A stretch of 64,000 nt of DNA, from positions 443,515 through 507,514 of the forward strand of contig VZRR01006745.1 in NCBI GenBank assembly GCA_013398015.1, read 5' to 3'. The DNA comes from Oreocharis arfaki. Taxonomy: Eukaryota > Chordata > Aves > Passeriformes > Paramythiidae. A program made the translations under genes and the position numbers. Each line of letters opens with the position of its first letter. The stretch's first letter is position 1. The notes under the pieces are model-generated. The model was not told the origin of the DNA. It did not search any database and saw only the letters and a list, made by a program, of their open reading frames with translations. Shown here piece after piece: positions 47,477 to 59,010 of this stretch.

Positions 47477-50400
47477 CTGTGAAGCTGAATAAGGAAGGGT
47501 ATGGCAGCAGAACCAACAGCTTCCATTCAGAGGCGTTTGCAGATTTGATGTGGGATTGAAAAAGGAAAGGAAAAGAGACAATAGTGTTGTAATTGCTTAA
47601 GTGGCTCGAACTGCAAAGGAAATGTTCAAAACTCGTGTACAAGACCTCCCTGTAGCCATATGTAGTACAGAAGGTACCAAAGAGGAATTTCGCTCCCTCA
47701 GAAATTCTGGAGTTTGAGGGAGGGATCGTTCGCAGTTGGAATAAAATGCTAAACTTCCCGTGTCCCACAGGCCTACTTAAAAAATGGATTTAATGTTACC
47801 AAGACACTTTGTCAAGGGGATTAGTTGCTTGGACTTTTTTACTGTGGTAAATAATGCAGAAATCTAACAAACATTCTGACATTTCTGGGAAAAAAAGTCA
47901 TCAAAATCCATAAATCTCTTTAGATCTCTGCTCTTTTAAGGTAATTACCCTGTTTCAACTCTTTTAAACCAGCTGTGCTCTGTCTGAGGTCTTGGTCCTT
48001 GGATATGTGACCAGTCTGTACTCGTGGGAATAGGGAATAATGATTTTGTGAAACTGGATACGTGAGTATGGACTCTCTATAATCAGAAAAAGTCATAGAT
48101 TCATGTTCTGTAGGTCTGGTTTAATTTTTCACTTTTGTGTCACTTCATTGGCATTTCTCTTAATTCTCCCCAACACAGCCAGAATTGGAAACAGGACATC
48201 TAAGTCTGGGAATTTGTGGCCAGCTTCTTATCTCCCATTGGTTTTCCACCACTATAACTTCAATGACGGATCATCTTTTTTTGTTTAAATATTCTGGTGT
48301 GAGAGAAATGAAGACCAAAGGACTCGGGATAGTTTATGATGGGTTACTGGATATAAGTGGAGAATTAGAAGTGATCCATATCCGGTCTATTCAACTCTGT
48401 TATGCATTTAATCATCGCAATTCCAGGCACTGTGAATTTCTAAATGTTATTTGGAAATGAAGTGGCTCATTACAACTGATGTTGCTAATCCTTCTGCTGG
48501 CAGTAGCTCCCCTGCTGAAATGACATAATTTGTGGCTCGCAGTGATCAATGGTGTTGTAGGCAGGTTAGATCTAAAGCCCCGTTTGCAATGGCTTTGCTC
48601 ATATCTTACAAGGCGGTTGTTAACTACATGTGGCTGTTACGTTTGACGTTAGATGGCGAAGGGAGAATAAATATTCAAATCCTGTTTACGTGTGGTCCTG
48701 CCAAGCAGCACGGAGATAGCAGGCTGGTGTCCAGTCCTCCTCGCTGGAGCTCCATGGCTCTGGCTTCTCAGTGAACGTGGGAATTCCCGGGTTGGGCTGA
48801 GCTCTGGGGGGGCTCTCCCACTTGTAAAGAGGATCCTAAAGAGAGGAGCCATGAATTTTCCAGGTCTGAGGATAGAAAAGAACTAATAGGTCTCGTTTTC
48901 AAGATACTAGGGAAAACTAGCAGAACAAGATTGGCTGTTGCCAGCAGCTGTCTAAGTCTGGTCTAAATTGAAATATAGGATTCCTGTCCACAAGTGGTCT
49001 GTGAGTAAGTTTTCATTGAAAATTCTTTGACAGCCTGTATTCAATGTTTCCTAAACTTCTGCTGGCGATACAATTCATACTGCAGCAACTGCAGCTGTGA
49101 GGACTGTGGGCAGTGCTTGACAAGCTGGGTAAAATGGTTTCATGAGTAGGCAATGTGTTCGTGCAGATCAGCCCATTTTCTAACTGGGTATCTAAAAGGT
49201 GGATTAATTGAAATCTGAACTGAATATATTGACTTCACGGTTTGGGGGGATATTGCAGGGATGAGCCCCAGGAGATATGGATGCTTTGGATCCAGATGAA
49301 AACTTCAAAAGGGAAAATATCAGATTTGTTTCAGTCCTGAAAAACTGGGTCTGGTGTAGAAGGTAGATCATTATTGATCTGTGGTGAGGCTCAGATTATT
49401 TAATCCCACTGCATTAGTACCTTCTTCTAAAACAGTGTTTAGTACAGCCTTCATCCCTTATCCACATTTTGGTTCCGTTTGGATTTGTGGAAGTTTCTCA
49501 ATGAAAGGAAAAAATTCAAGGACTGAACATAGATTTGAGAAAGGAAATGAAAAGCACTGGCAGGCCAGAAGGGAAATAGGGGGTTGGTTGCTCAGCTTTC
49601 TTAATGGACTGCTCAAGTTTGAGCATGGCCTTGCTCCTTCAGCCCAGCTTCTCCTTCTTCCTGGCTTCAGCTGTGGAAAAAATAACAACAACACTTTGTA
49701 TTGTGGTGGAGAGCGTTGCTCACAATGCCGTAGAATCACTGCATTCACCCATCACAAGAACGACACAACCACGGTCTGGATCTCGGGTGGGCTCCAGGGG
49801 TTGAATGTCGGCAAATCCGATGGATCTGTTTGGGTTTGGGGATGTTTTTGTTGCTCAACTCAAGTCTCTAAAAAGGAAGCGTTCCCAGGAACAGCTTTGC
49901 ACCCATCCTCGAGCTCTAAGGACCACAGGGAATGTGCAGAGTGGACACAACAATGTGGGGCAGACATGAAAATCGTGGATGACCTGCACTGATTTCTCTG
50001 CTGGGCAGGTAGGGATACACAGTGCATTATGCCATGGCTCTTGGAAACCCTTCCAAAGCTCCAGGCTTGGACGTGCCTCCAGGTATTTGTGAAACCAGTG
50101 GAACTATGAATGTGCTGGGAAACACAGGGCTTTTGGTTTCCTTCGAATTATTTCACTGGTGTTTTCTTGAATTGCCCTGAATGTCTTGGAGATGAGTGGA
50201 GAAGAAGACAATTTGCACAACTTAACATTTTAGGAATATTTAGCTTTTTGATAATGATATTGGTAACAAAAAGAGGTTATTCAAAGCAATCACCTTTTGT
50301 AGCCTTGAGCCACTTTTGAGTTACTTTTTGAACAGCAGCAGTGCATTTTGCATCTTGCATGTTTTTCCCAGAGCTCAGAATTTTTCTGCAGTGGCTGTTC

Positions 50401-50765
50401 TGCACTTACCCTGGGGACACAGGATGCTCTGGTTGCAGATCAATCTTTCACACAGTCCTAAAGCCTGCTGGGATGTGGGAACCTAAACCCCAGGCTTGCT
50501 AGAAGCTGGGAGAACGAGCTGATTGATAATGCAGCAGATTTTCCACTAGAAGCCAAGTGGTTTATGCCAGGATTTTGCTGAGACCAGAATTCCACTGAAG
50601 AATATCCCAGGATTTGTTCTATTTGGACTCTGAAGTTTTCTGCTTCAATTTCTGACCGGTTTGGGTCATGGTCCCATGCCTTTGGTGAAGCTGCAGCAAG
50701 GAGTGTGTCATGAAAAGAAAACTCTTCCATCTACCCGGATCTGACCCACTTAAGTGTGTCCAGAT

Positions 50766-50814
50766 GGACAGATGACCTCCAGAGGTCCCTTTCAGCCTAA
50801 ATTATTCAGTGACT
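50766..50814 (+). mobile_element. CR1 LINE extreme 3' end, very decayed
   Basis: 'gacagatgacctccagaggt' then 'ccctttcagcctaaattatt' then 'cagtgactcc' matches the sense CR1 3' end (gatgacctctagaggtcccttcca..cc.aactattctatgattc) with several substitutions and a decayed tail. Only about 50 bp are recognisable. Confidence 0.65.
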
Positions 50815-51933
50815 CCGTTTCCAGCATTCCAGAGGGAGTGTTAGGTGAAACTGGGACCGTCCCATCTGGGGAGGAGGATAGAGTTATATCTGCAAGTCCT
50901 GCATCTTGACCCCATCCTCTGCCCTGGCCATCCATCACTGGGCACTGGTATTTTATTCTACCAGGATGTCAATCACCTTTTCAATTAGTGAGTGGGAGGG
51001 GAGGGTGTGGACGATAGCACCCAATCTTCCATTTGATTTAGGATGAATCACACTTAAGAGGGCATCTGGGGTTAAAGAACACAGGATTCTGGACACATGT
51101 ATAAATCAACAGGCTTGAGGTTTGCATTATTCACCTTCTGGAGTATGAAGTGATATGACTCATTGGATCATAAAAGGGATCAAATAGCTTTGTTGCTAAT
51201 AATTCTTTCCTTGACCCATTCCCTGGCACATTAGGTTTGTAAACAGAGTTTTAATGGCATCCCTTGGAAGTAATAACATCACGCCTTTATAGCACCTTGG
51301 CTGACTGTACCCTCCTGGCTGTAACTGTGCTGGGGTTCAAGCCTCAGCCGTTTGTGGGAACTAATGTGCTTTCGTATCTTAAGTTTGCAGTTATTGCCTT
51401 TTTGAGATTGATCATCTCCAGTTACTCTGCCTCCCACCCTCCTCTTCCACAGATGACATTTGAACCCTCCCAGGAGCCCACAACTCAGCTTCTCCCAAAT
51501 GATAAGCACGCCCTGCAATACTGTGATGCAGATAACATGCTTGAACTTCAGGGTGTTGTTCAGGGTGTCTGATGAGCTCATGGCACCGTTTACTGTTTTA
51601 TGGCTAAATCATGATTGTTCATTAACAAAAGCAGCACTGGACCATGTGCCAGCTTTGGACAGAGGAAAAGCAGAGTCGTATGATGGAGTGTGATAAGGAT
51701 GTGGCACCTGTGGTGGGACAGGCAGCACATTTCCTGCGGGCTCCTGTGCCCGTTCCGTGCGGTGGCTCCTGTGGAGAAGCCTGGAGTGCAGGGAGAGCAG
51801 TGCAGGGCTCTGGTGTTGTAGCTTTACAGGTACACAGTGTCAAACAGCTCCTGAGCTGTTGTTTTCTGATGGGATGGTGCTTTTTATCTCCCTGGGTGTC
51901 ACCCGTGGCAGCCTGCTCTGAGACGTTTTGTGG
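50815..51933. other. Unique DNA, no gene seen
   Basis: No gene recognised. About 51105-51275 is AT-rich and repeat-free (ggatcataaaagggatcaaa, gttgctaataattctttcc, gggttttaatggc-like text), and could be regulatory. The remaining frames are under 106 codons. Confidence 0.45.
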
Positions 51934-52049
51934 AGTCATTAAGGTTGGGAAAGGCCTCTAACGTCATTGAGTCCAAGCTCTAACCCAGCACCACCGTGTT
52001 CATCGCTGAAACCACCTCCCCAGGTGCCACATCCACGTGCTGTTTGAAC
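51934..52049 (-). mobile_element. CR1 LINE 3' fragment, old subfamily, minus strand
   Basis: 'agtcattaaggttgggaaag', 'gcctctaacgtcattgagtc', 'caagctctaacccagcacca' and 'gccacatccacgtgctgttt' match the CR1 group whose 3' end reads 'tcattaaggttggaaaagacc...aaccc.agcaccacc...accatgtcc'. It stops exactly where a second CR1 3' end starts at 52050. The sequence expected next in this subfamily reappears at about 52172. Confidence 0.85.
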
Positions 52050-52216
52050 ACAGAATCATGGAATGGTTTGGGAACCTTAAAGCTCATCCCATTCCAGCCC
52101 TGCCATGGGCAGGGACATCTTCCACTATCCCAGGCTGCTCCAAACCCCATCCAACTGGCCTTGAACGTTTCCAGGGATGGTGATTCCAGCACTTTCTTGG
52201 GCAGCTTCACTTGCCT
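52050..52216 (-). mobile_element. CR1 LINE 3' fragment abutting/nested in an older CR1
   Basis: 'cagaatcatggaatggtttg' then 'ggaaccttaaagctcatccc' (lacking the usual 'ggtgggaag'), 'cctgccatgggcagggacat', 'cttccactatcccaggctgc' and 'ccatccaactggccttgaac' is a younger-type CR1 3' end. After 'gtttccagggatgg' the text 'tgattccagcactttcttgg' fits the older subfamily better, so the younger copy probably inserted into the older one, or the join is a recombinant. Confidence 0.85.
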
Positions 52217-55200
52217 CTGCCTGGGTGGGTTTTACTTGCTGCCTATCTCAAGTGGTGTTGCCTTGTACCACACCAGCTTTGCTCTGCCTGCCCGGCCTGC
52301 AGGACTTGCATGTGGGGCTGGTGGTTCCCAGGATGGGAAATCACACTTTCAAGCGGTAGAAGTGGGAGAAAGACAGTCCCAGTCTCCATTAGAGGGTCTG
52401 TCCTGTTGAAAGAGATGGAGATATCTGGTCCAGGGAGAGGAGGGAGGGGGTGAAGGAAAGGAAAGAAGGTTGGGAACTGTCAATGTGGAGCTGTGCTGCT
52501 TCATCACGTAGTCTCAGGCTGCTGCTGAGCCTACAGCTCAGCGAGAGCTTTAGGTAAGAGGTGAGAGACCTTTGTAGAGATAAAAACTGGAACAAAGTCT
52601 CAGAAGTTATCTAACAAGTGGGGTTTTTTGGTGGCTAATTTATTCATGGGCTGGTGGACGCTCAAAAGCAACAAACTGTAGCTGATGATCACTAAAGAGG
52701 GGTTGAGGTGCAATAGAGTTGGAAGTCTCCAATTATAGCATGAAATCTTGCAGATATACAGACCAAGGAGTTTAAGGGGAACACTAAAGAAAGAAAACAA
52801 ATGTGAAGGATGAGGAGCGGGTGGGAATCTGGGAATATCAGGATTGTTCCACCTCATCTCAAGGACATTCTGTATCAGTTTTCATGTTATCACTGTTTTG
52901 GTCAGTTCCTATAGTTAATACACAAATTCTTGCATTGAGACCTAACAAAAGACTGCTCGGGGACAGCATATAAATAGCTTTTGGGCTGCCTTACATTTAT
53001 ATATGTTGGTTAAGCAAACTTACATGGATAAACAATAGCAATATAATGACCTTTTTATAGATATGGCTCCATGCATGCACCAGCACAGTCTGGTGTATTT
53101 ATTTCAGCTTGTAAACCATGTGTGGTTAGTACAGGATGTGTATTCTTCAGCATTTACAGTTGTTTCAAGGGAGGTTTTCGTGGTGGTGCTGTCATGCAAG
53201 GAAACACCACGGGCCTGGGGCACAGAGTATTAGGTGTCGAGGGGTGGATGGATTAAGCAGGAGATTTCATTAAAAGGCCATCATGATATCTTGTAGTTGA
53301 AGAGTATCTTTGGTTAAAAACTGAATATAGGAGCTGAATAACCCTACAAGATACCTGAAATGCTTTTGAGGGGAGTTAAGGTACCCAGTGAGTATGGGAT
53401 TTTGGAGAATGAGGTATTTAACTCCTCTTAAAGTCTCTGGGGTGGTTAGTAGTAACCTGAAGGCTGAATTCATCTTTGGTCTTGTAAAATCGCTGCTTTT
53501 GGCCGGGCATGGGCTTGGCTCAGGGAAGGAAAACTGCTCTCTGATGTGTCCTGGAAAGCAAACAGTAGGTTTGGGATGCACACTGTGCTCCTGCCAGCCC
53601 TGCTCCGGAGGAGTGTGGCTCAGAGAGCAGCAGCGAACAGCCCTTGCAGGACTAAGATGGGGAATTTTGCCATAAAACCTCTAAAACTCTTGGAAAGATG
53701 GTCTGTTTCCCCTTCTCTTTTCTCTGCCCTTCCTCGTGAATATAAATCCCCAGTGTTTAGGAGCACACAACCCTCACGTCTGAAGACGGATGGCCCGCTT
53801 GTTTTTGCTGAGGGGTTTCCCCCCGTGGTTATCTTGTTCTGGAAGCAATGCCCAGCTCTTCCCAGCCACTGGACTCAAGCTCTTTCCAGGGGAGTAATAC
53901 CTCCCTGTTTGCACCTGGGGAAAGCCAGTGCAGAGCGAAGTAGTTGAGTTACCCAGGGCAGAAGTTGAGGACCAGGCCCCAGAGCCCATCTGGCTGTCAG
54001 GGGACGGTGACGTTCCCCCTCAGCAGCTTCTAGCTGGGATGAACCTGCTCTGGCAAGGTCACCTCTGGACCTTCCACGTAGGTGGACACCCCGAAGCTGC
54101 TCTTTGCTCAGCCATCAGCACTTCAGTGCCTGGACAATTCCTGCTGACAACATGCAGTCTTCGTTTTATGAACATCCATCCTGCCCCACGATGTTTCTCC
54201 ACGGCAGCAGTTTGTGCCTTCCCTCCTCTTCAGCTCCTTGTGTGCTGCTCCACAGCCACGAGCAGAAAGGCCCATTCCAGTGTTGTCAGCCTCTTCTTTT
54301 GTTTCCTACAGAAGGGGAGCGACTGCCAAGCCCACTTTGCCTCCCGAAGTTTAACAGATTGGCCCACGTCTAATTTCTGCCTCTGTGTTTACGGAAGGTG
54401 GAGGACGGAGGGGAAGGGGGGCTCCCGAGCAAGGGAAGAGGGCACGGAGAAAAAAGAAATTACTAACCCGCCATCAAAGAGCTGCTTTCCTACTTGTGGT
54501 TTCAGAATGCTTCCTCCTTCCCCAGCTATCCTGTAATCACTCTCCAACATTCACCAGAGCAGTGTTTACATCCAGCCCTATTACCGGCAGGGGAGACAGG
54601 AGAAATTAAGGGCTCCCGTGCCCCATTATCTCCCCCTCTTCCCCCTCCCCTCCTCCTCCCACAGGCAGACACACTTCTCTCCCCTTACCCCTTTTCATCA
54701 GACGCCTCCAATTCATGAAGGAGTAAAAGCCCTTTAATGGGATTCTGGAGATGTTAAAATCCAGGTGGTTTGTTTAAAAAAAATAAAAAAAGGGGGAGGG
54801 GGAAGGAAAAACTTGGAGGAATAAATACCACCAGCTCACTCTTTTTGGCTTCTTTGTTCCTTTTCCACGTTGTCTTGAACCTTTTTCTCCTCCACAACTC
54901 TGCTTGGCAGCTGGGGTGAGCTGAAGTTTGACTTGGATGGCTGGCGAGACCACACAGAGCTCACCCTGGCTGGAATTAATTTCCGATGTACAGCTGAAGA
55001 ATCCCATGCGCACACACAAACACAGCGAGCCCTTGCATTTCCTTTTGATTTCCTTCTGGTGCTTCCTTCCCCAGATACCCTTTTTATCAGAAGCAGAACG
55101 AGCTGCAGTGCCAGCGCCGCGGCCGCCGGGCCGAGAGGCTCTGCCCCAGCGTGGCAGCAGAGCCGGGGGAAGGCGGAGGCTCTTTAGATGTTGGGCAGGC

Positions 55201-55380
55201 AAAGAGACGTGTGAAAAATGGCCAATGTTGGACAACAATAAATGGGGATTATGACTTTTTTTAACGAAGGGTAAAAAAGGATACTCATCTGGTACTGGCA
55301 CTTGACGGGGACTTGAGGTCTGATTCCAATTCCTTGTTTAACCACAGATTTCCTCTAAATAATTCTCGTAATCTCTTGAT
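52217..55380. other. Unique non-coding DNA, no gene seen
   Basis: No gene or clear transposon. A polypyrimidine tract lies at about 54628-54662 (tctccccctcttccccctcc, cctcctcctccc). AT-rich unique stretches occur at about 52860-53060. A 202-codon plus frame (53928-54536) and a 175-codon minus frame (54774-55301) have no recognisable domain. Confidence 0.45.
55108..55170. other. Compact CpG cluster
   Basis: 'cagtgccagcgccgcggccg' and 'ccgggccgagaggctctgcc' give a dense short run of CpGs next to AT-rich sequence. Too small to call an island or promoter. Confidence 0.3.
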
Positions 55381-55580
55381 TCCCTAGCTGAGGTCAGGGG
55401 CCCATTGTTCTACACCCTGTAACAACACAATGGGACACAGTTCCTGCCCCAAAGAGCTTACAGTGAAAACAATCAAAGAATGAAAAAGAAACCCAGGCTT
55501 GCCTGGAGTTACACCCTGGTGTTAAATTGAAGATTAGAACCAGACCTCCTGACTCTCTAGGTTTTGAGTCTTCTGCAATT
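55381..55580 (-). mobile_element. Ancient amniote SINE/L3-like remnant
   Basis: 'ggggcccattgttctacacc', 'acagttcctgccccaaagag' and 'cttacagtg', then about 95 bp later 'gattagaaccagacctcctg' and 'actctctagg', reproduce the order found in an old amniote repeat ('ggtccctgccccaaagagcttacaatct' followed by the tRNA-like box 'gggattcgaacccaggtctcctgactcc' of MIR-type SINEs). The copy is decayed. Family name is uncertain because no library could be consulted. Confidence 0.5.
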
Positions 55581-56017
55581 GTAACATTTTTCTGGCTCCT
55601 ATCTTGAGATTCACACTGCGGTGTTAAAGACCATCAAAATAGAAAATACTGAACCTCTTACCCCTTGGAGTGGAGGAGAAGGAGCTGTTTGTGATGGACA
55701 GCTCTGCCCCTGTAGCAAGGACAGCCTTGTTCATTCTTACTCAGCATAACCAGCACACAGAGAGAGGTTGGGAAGTCTGGGAAGCTGGTTGACCTTTGAG
55801 GTTCCTGGGTTTCCTGTGAGCCAGGGCGATGGACCAGTGCTGGGTGTCTGGTAAAGGATTGCAGCAGGGCTGCATTGAAGTCCCTTCCTCAATGGGAAGA
55901 GAAGCGGCCGTGGGCGTATGGGGACATTTAAGCGGAGAATATTCACTCCCACATGTAGGAGCTGCTGGAACAGCTCCGCTCCCGGAACTCTCTCCCCTCC
56001 CAGGGCAGGGCTGTGCT

Positions 56018-56110
56018 GAATGCGTGGGGCGGCGCACGCGCGTGTGAACTCGGCCCAAGGCCTCCGAGTGCTGGCACGGCCGCGCTCCGCTGCGGGAATA
56101 CTCGTGGCAC
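56018..56110. other. Compact CpG cluster
   Basis: About fifteen CpGs in about 90 bp (gcgtggggcggcgcacgcgc, gcacggccgcgctccgctgc), including the palindrome cacgcgcgtg and the inverted repeat actcggcc...ggcctccgagt. The flanks are CpG-poor. No TATA box, exon or known promoter architecture recognised. Confidence 0.4.
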
Positions 56111-56208
56111 CGTGGTCCTGGAGAAAGGGGACAGGCTGGAATGGGGCTCTGGTCGTCCTGGCAGTGCTCTAAAGCATTGGAGCACGATGTGGTCTCTGTG
56201 ACGGGGGG

Positions 56209-56241
56209 AGTAAAACTGAAGTAAAACTAAAGTAAAACTAA
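56209..56241 (+). repeat. 11-bp tandem repeat, three copies
   Basis: agtaaaactga followed by two agtaaaactaa copies, period 11, one mismatch. A short recent slippage array. Confidence 0.92.
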
Positions 56242-57959
56242 AGCAGGCTCGGCAAATACCGCCCTCGGTATCGCTCGGCAAAGGGAGGATCTGGCCCTGC
56301 AGGCTGCTGGAAACCTCATGGTGTTATGGCTGTTTTAAAGTCTCAGCCTCTGGAATGACCTGATAATACAGAAAGTGATAATTTGTGTGTGCTCAGCCAT
56401 AAATATGCAGCCATCTATTCACTCTACTTTTCCTTGGTTTCCCAGACGCTTATTCCTACCTCCAGAGTATTCCAGTGGCACCGCTTGGGCTTTGGATACT
56501 GACTATTATTAGTGGGAGAAAATGTGAGTGCTCATATCCTGTTTTCCTTTTCCTATTTGGCAGTTTATATGAAACTTGTAGTCACTTTGAGATCCTTGAT
56601 TTCATCCAGATTCAGCAAATGAGGCAGTTTTCAGGCTTGCCAGAGAGATGGGCACATCTGGATGAAAACACTCTGCGGGATTCATCATCCCGGCCTTTGG
56701 GCATCGTAGGAGATTGCCTCTCCATGGACAGAGATTACACCTTAAATGTGCTGTACATCTGCTCAAAGATCTACCTTGTAGCCTGTATTTTATGGTTGAG
56801 GGAGATGGCTGCTCGTAGGGCCAGGCTCAACAGCTTTATTCCAGAGCTTCACTGGGGTGAGAAGTTTCCTCTGACTGAAAGGTGAGTTGGTTACTGAATT
56901 AAAAAAAAATACCTCCAGGCTGCTGGGCAGTTGGATGGGTCACCAGAGCTGTGTGGTTCTGTCTGAGGGCTCTCAGGGATCCTGTGTGGATGTGCTGGCC
57001 TTGGCTCTAGATCCGGACCTTGGAGAAGGCTTGTGCACAAGAGCTTTGTTAGGCACAGAGTTGCCACTGGCAGATTTGTTCCTTGGCACTGGGGCTGAGC
57101 TGTTGAATAAGACTTTATTCTTCAGACTTAGGGATGACAGGTTTGACCATACAATGAAATCAGCTTCGTCCTCCTGATACTCTTAAATTTATTTTCTTTG
57201 TTTCAGAAAAATGTGGGGAAATTACTGGGTTTCCAAACATCTCTTCCAAAGGGAGCTGCACTTTAGACCTCGATTTCTGTAGGAGTATTGGCAAAGGGTG
57301 AGAGGAGGAGCAGGAAAATGATTCTGCTGACATAAAATGCTCCAGAATCGAGAGATAGGCATCAAAAAGTGGTAAGATTCAATACACAAGAAGTCTATTT
57401 GGCTTCTGGATTTTGGGATTTGGGATGTATTTGAGTCATACTTTCAAGATTTTCCTTGCACACTAGCAAGGAAACTTGCTTCTTTTAACTTAGATTTTCT
57501 GTTAATGAGAGCTGAGACTCTCATGTAATTACTTGTTTCCTGGAGCTGGGGCCTTTAAGTAAATATCCAATATCCAGAGATTTGTGTTAAGGTCAGGAGT
57601 TGGCCATTCTGTTTTATTTTAGTTTAGAGAAGCCTCTATTCATGTACAAAACCTAGATAGCTTTGAAATAGCCATGGAAAGAGAATTATCATTGATGTTT
57701 TTAGTTCTACCAATAGCTTCTCTAACAGCAGTTGATTTTTTTTTTCCTGTGAGAATTTATTCTACTGGAAAAAATTTGGAACGTAGCGAAATATTTCTTT
57801 TTGGAGAAGTTGAAAAGCTTCCTCTTGACTTAGTTCTGCCTTCCATTATAGTACACATTATTTGTAGTATAAGGGATGAAAGAGCTGAGCTCCATTTGAA
57901 ATGCCCAAGTGGAAATTAGATAGTTCTTAATAAAAATAAGGATTATGGGGAGGGGGTCA

Positions 57960-58345
57960 CAACAAACTATTTTCATTAGTTTTCATCTCCCCTAAAGTCT
58001 GAGGGTTGGGGCTTTTTCATGCCAATTGCTTGAAATGTGGATATCTCAGAAATTTTTGCTGTGCATTCAACTTTTGACCAGCCTTTTCTATTACTTCAGA
58101 TGAAGATTATAATAGAAACATGATGATACAATTTGTTTAGTTATAAATATATTCCTTATTTTCTTGTCCTCTGCTTTTCAATTTTATTGGCGACCCATTT
58201 CAAAAGCAATTGTTGCAGGCCAATACCTTGATGCAACATTAATAAGAACAGAGAGACTTAAATTATGGAAATAGCTGTCTGTGTGACACATTAGTAGTTT
58301 TACTCTCCATTTGGCAGGTCTATTGTGGATAAAATTGTGTGTGAA
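57960..58345. promoter_or_regulatory. AT-rich repeat-free block, candidate regulatory element
   Basis: Contains ttttcattagttttcatc, tagttataaatatattcctt, caattttattggcgaccc, aaaagcaattgttgcaggcc, aacattaataagaacag and cacattagtagttttac. 'attggc' and 'caatt'-type motifs recur. No transposon signature. Resembles non-coding conserved DNA by composition only. Confidence 0.22.
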
Positions 58346-58705
58346 GGGATGAAGGGGAAGAAACTTGGATAAGAGTGGTAGTATCTGCTCCAGGGCAATG
58401 GAGAGGACAGACCCATACAGAGATTTATTTTATTTGCTTTTGGCAATTAGCATTAGCAATGCTGTCTCTGAGAAGCTGAAACTGCCACAGATAATAATGG
58501 GATTGCTTTTGAGGTGAGCTTTTATCCAGCTCTCATAACCAGGGATTGAATTTGTGAGGGCTGTGGGGCCTCAGCACCACTTCTGGAGGTGCTCTCGTGT
58601 GTGCTGTGAATCACACAGACTTTTAGGCATCCAATGGAAGGAGCCCAGGGCAAGAAAAGCTGGCTTTAGGTCTGTCAGGTGAAAGCAGCCCTGCCCTGAG
58701 TGTTC

Positions 58706-59010
58706 CATCCCTGTGCTGCCCAATCTCACCACCTCCCAGGGAACAATTCCTTCTCAATGTTCCATCCAGCCCTGCCCTCTGGCACTGGGAAGCCACTCCC
58801 TGTGTCCTGCCCCTCCATGCCTTGTCCCCAGTCCCTCTCCAGCTCTCCTGGAGCCCCTTTAGGCCCTGGAGGAGGCTCTGAGCTCTCCCTGGAGCCTTCT
58901 CTTCTCCAGGTGAGCACCCCCAGCTCTCCCAGCCTGGCTCCAGAGGGGCTCCAGCCCTGGAGCAGCTCCGTGGCCTCCTCTGGACTCACTCCAGCAGCTC
59001 CTGCATTTGT
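58706..59010 (-). mobile_element. CR1 LINE internal fragment lacking its 3' end
   Basis: Reverse-complement CR1 from the 'ctcaccaccctcacaggg' segment onward: 'atccagccctgccctctggc', 'actgggaagccactccctgt', 'ccccagtccctctccagctc', 'gagccttctcttctccaggt', 'gagcacccccagctctccca' and 'ggcctcctctggactcactc'. The last 200 or so bases of the 3' end, normally retained because CR1 integrates from its 3' end, are missing, so a deletion followed insertion. The 122-codon plus frame here is CR1-derived. Confidence 0.94.

Larger units (their letters stand above)
37085..50765. other. Longest CR1-free stretch of the window, no gene seen
   Basis: No CR1 fragment was recognised across 13.7 kb. Open frames reach 203 codons (49381-49992) but none shows a known domain or splice-bounded structure. 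Several repeat-free AT-rich blocks (about 38815-38890, 40590-40780, 43920-44130, 48090-48440, 50220-50300) alternate with GC-richer DNA. Scarcity of insertions over a long interval can indicate constraint, but this cannot be separated from chance here. Confidence 0.5.
55581..58705. other. Unique DNA, CpG cluster then AT-rich block, no gene seen
   Basis: Contains the CpG cluster and 11-bp repeat near 56.0-56.2 kb. A 136-codon plus frame (56475-56885) is followed immediately by aaaggtgagttgg, a good match to a splice donor, but no acceptor or homology supports an exon. About 57180-58530 is strongly AT-rich and repeat-free. Confidence 0.45.

Noticed and set aside
49381..49992. 203-codon plus-strand open frame
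   Set aside because: No family recognised and no conserved motif. The run of Asn comes from an aacaacaac stretch. No promoter or poly(A) context.
53928..54536. 202-codon plus-strand open frame
   Set aside because: No domain recognised, and alternative frames are also open nearby.
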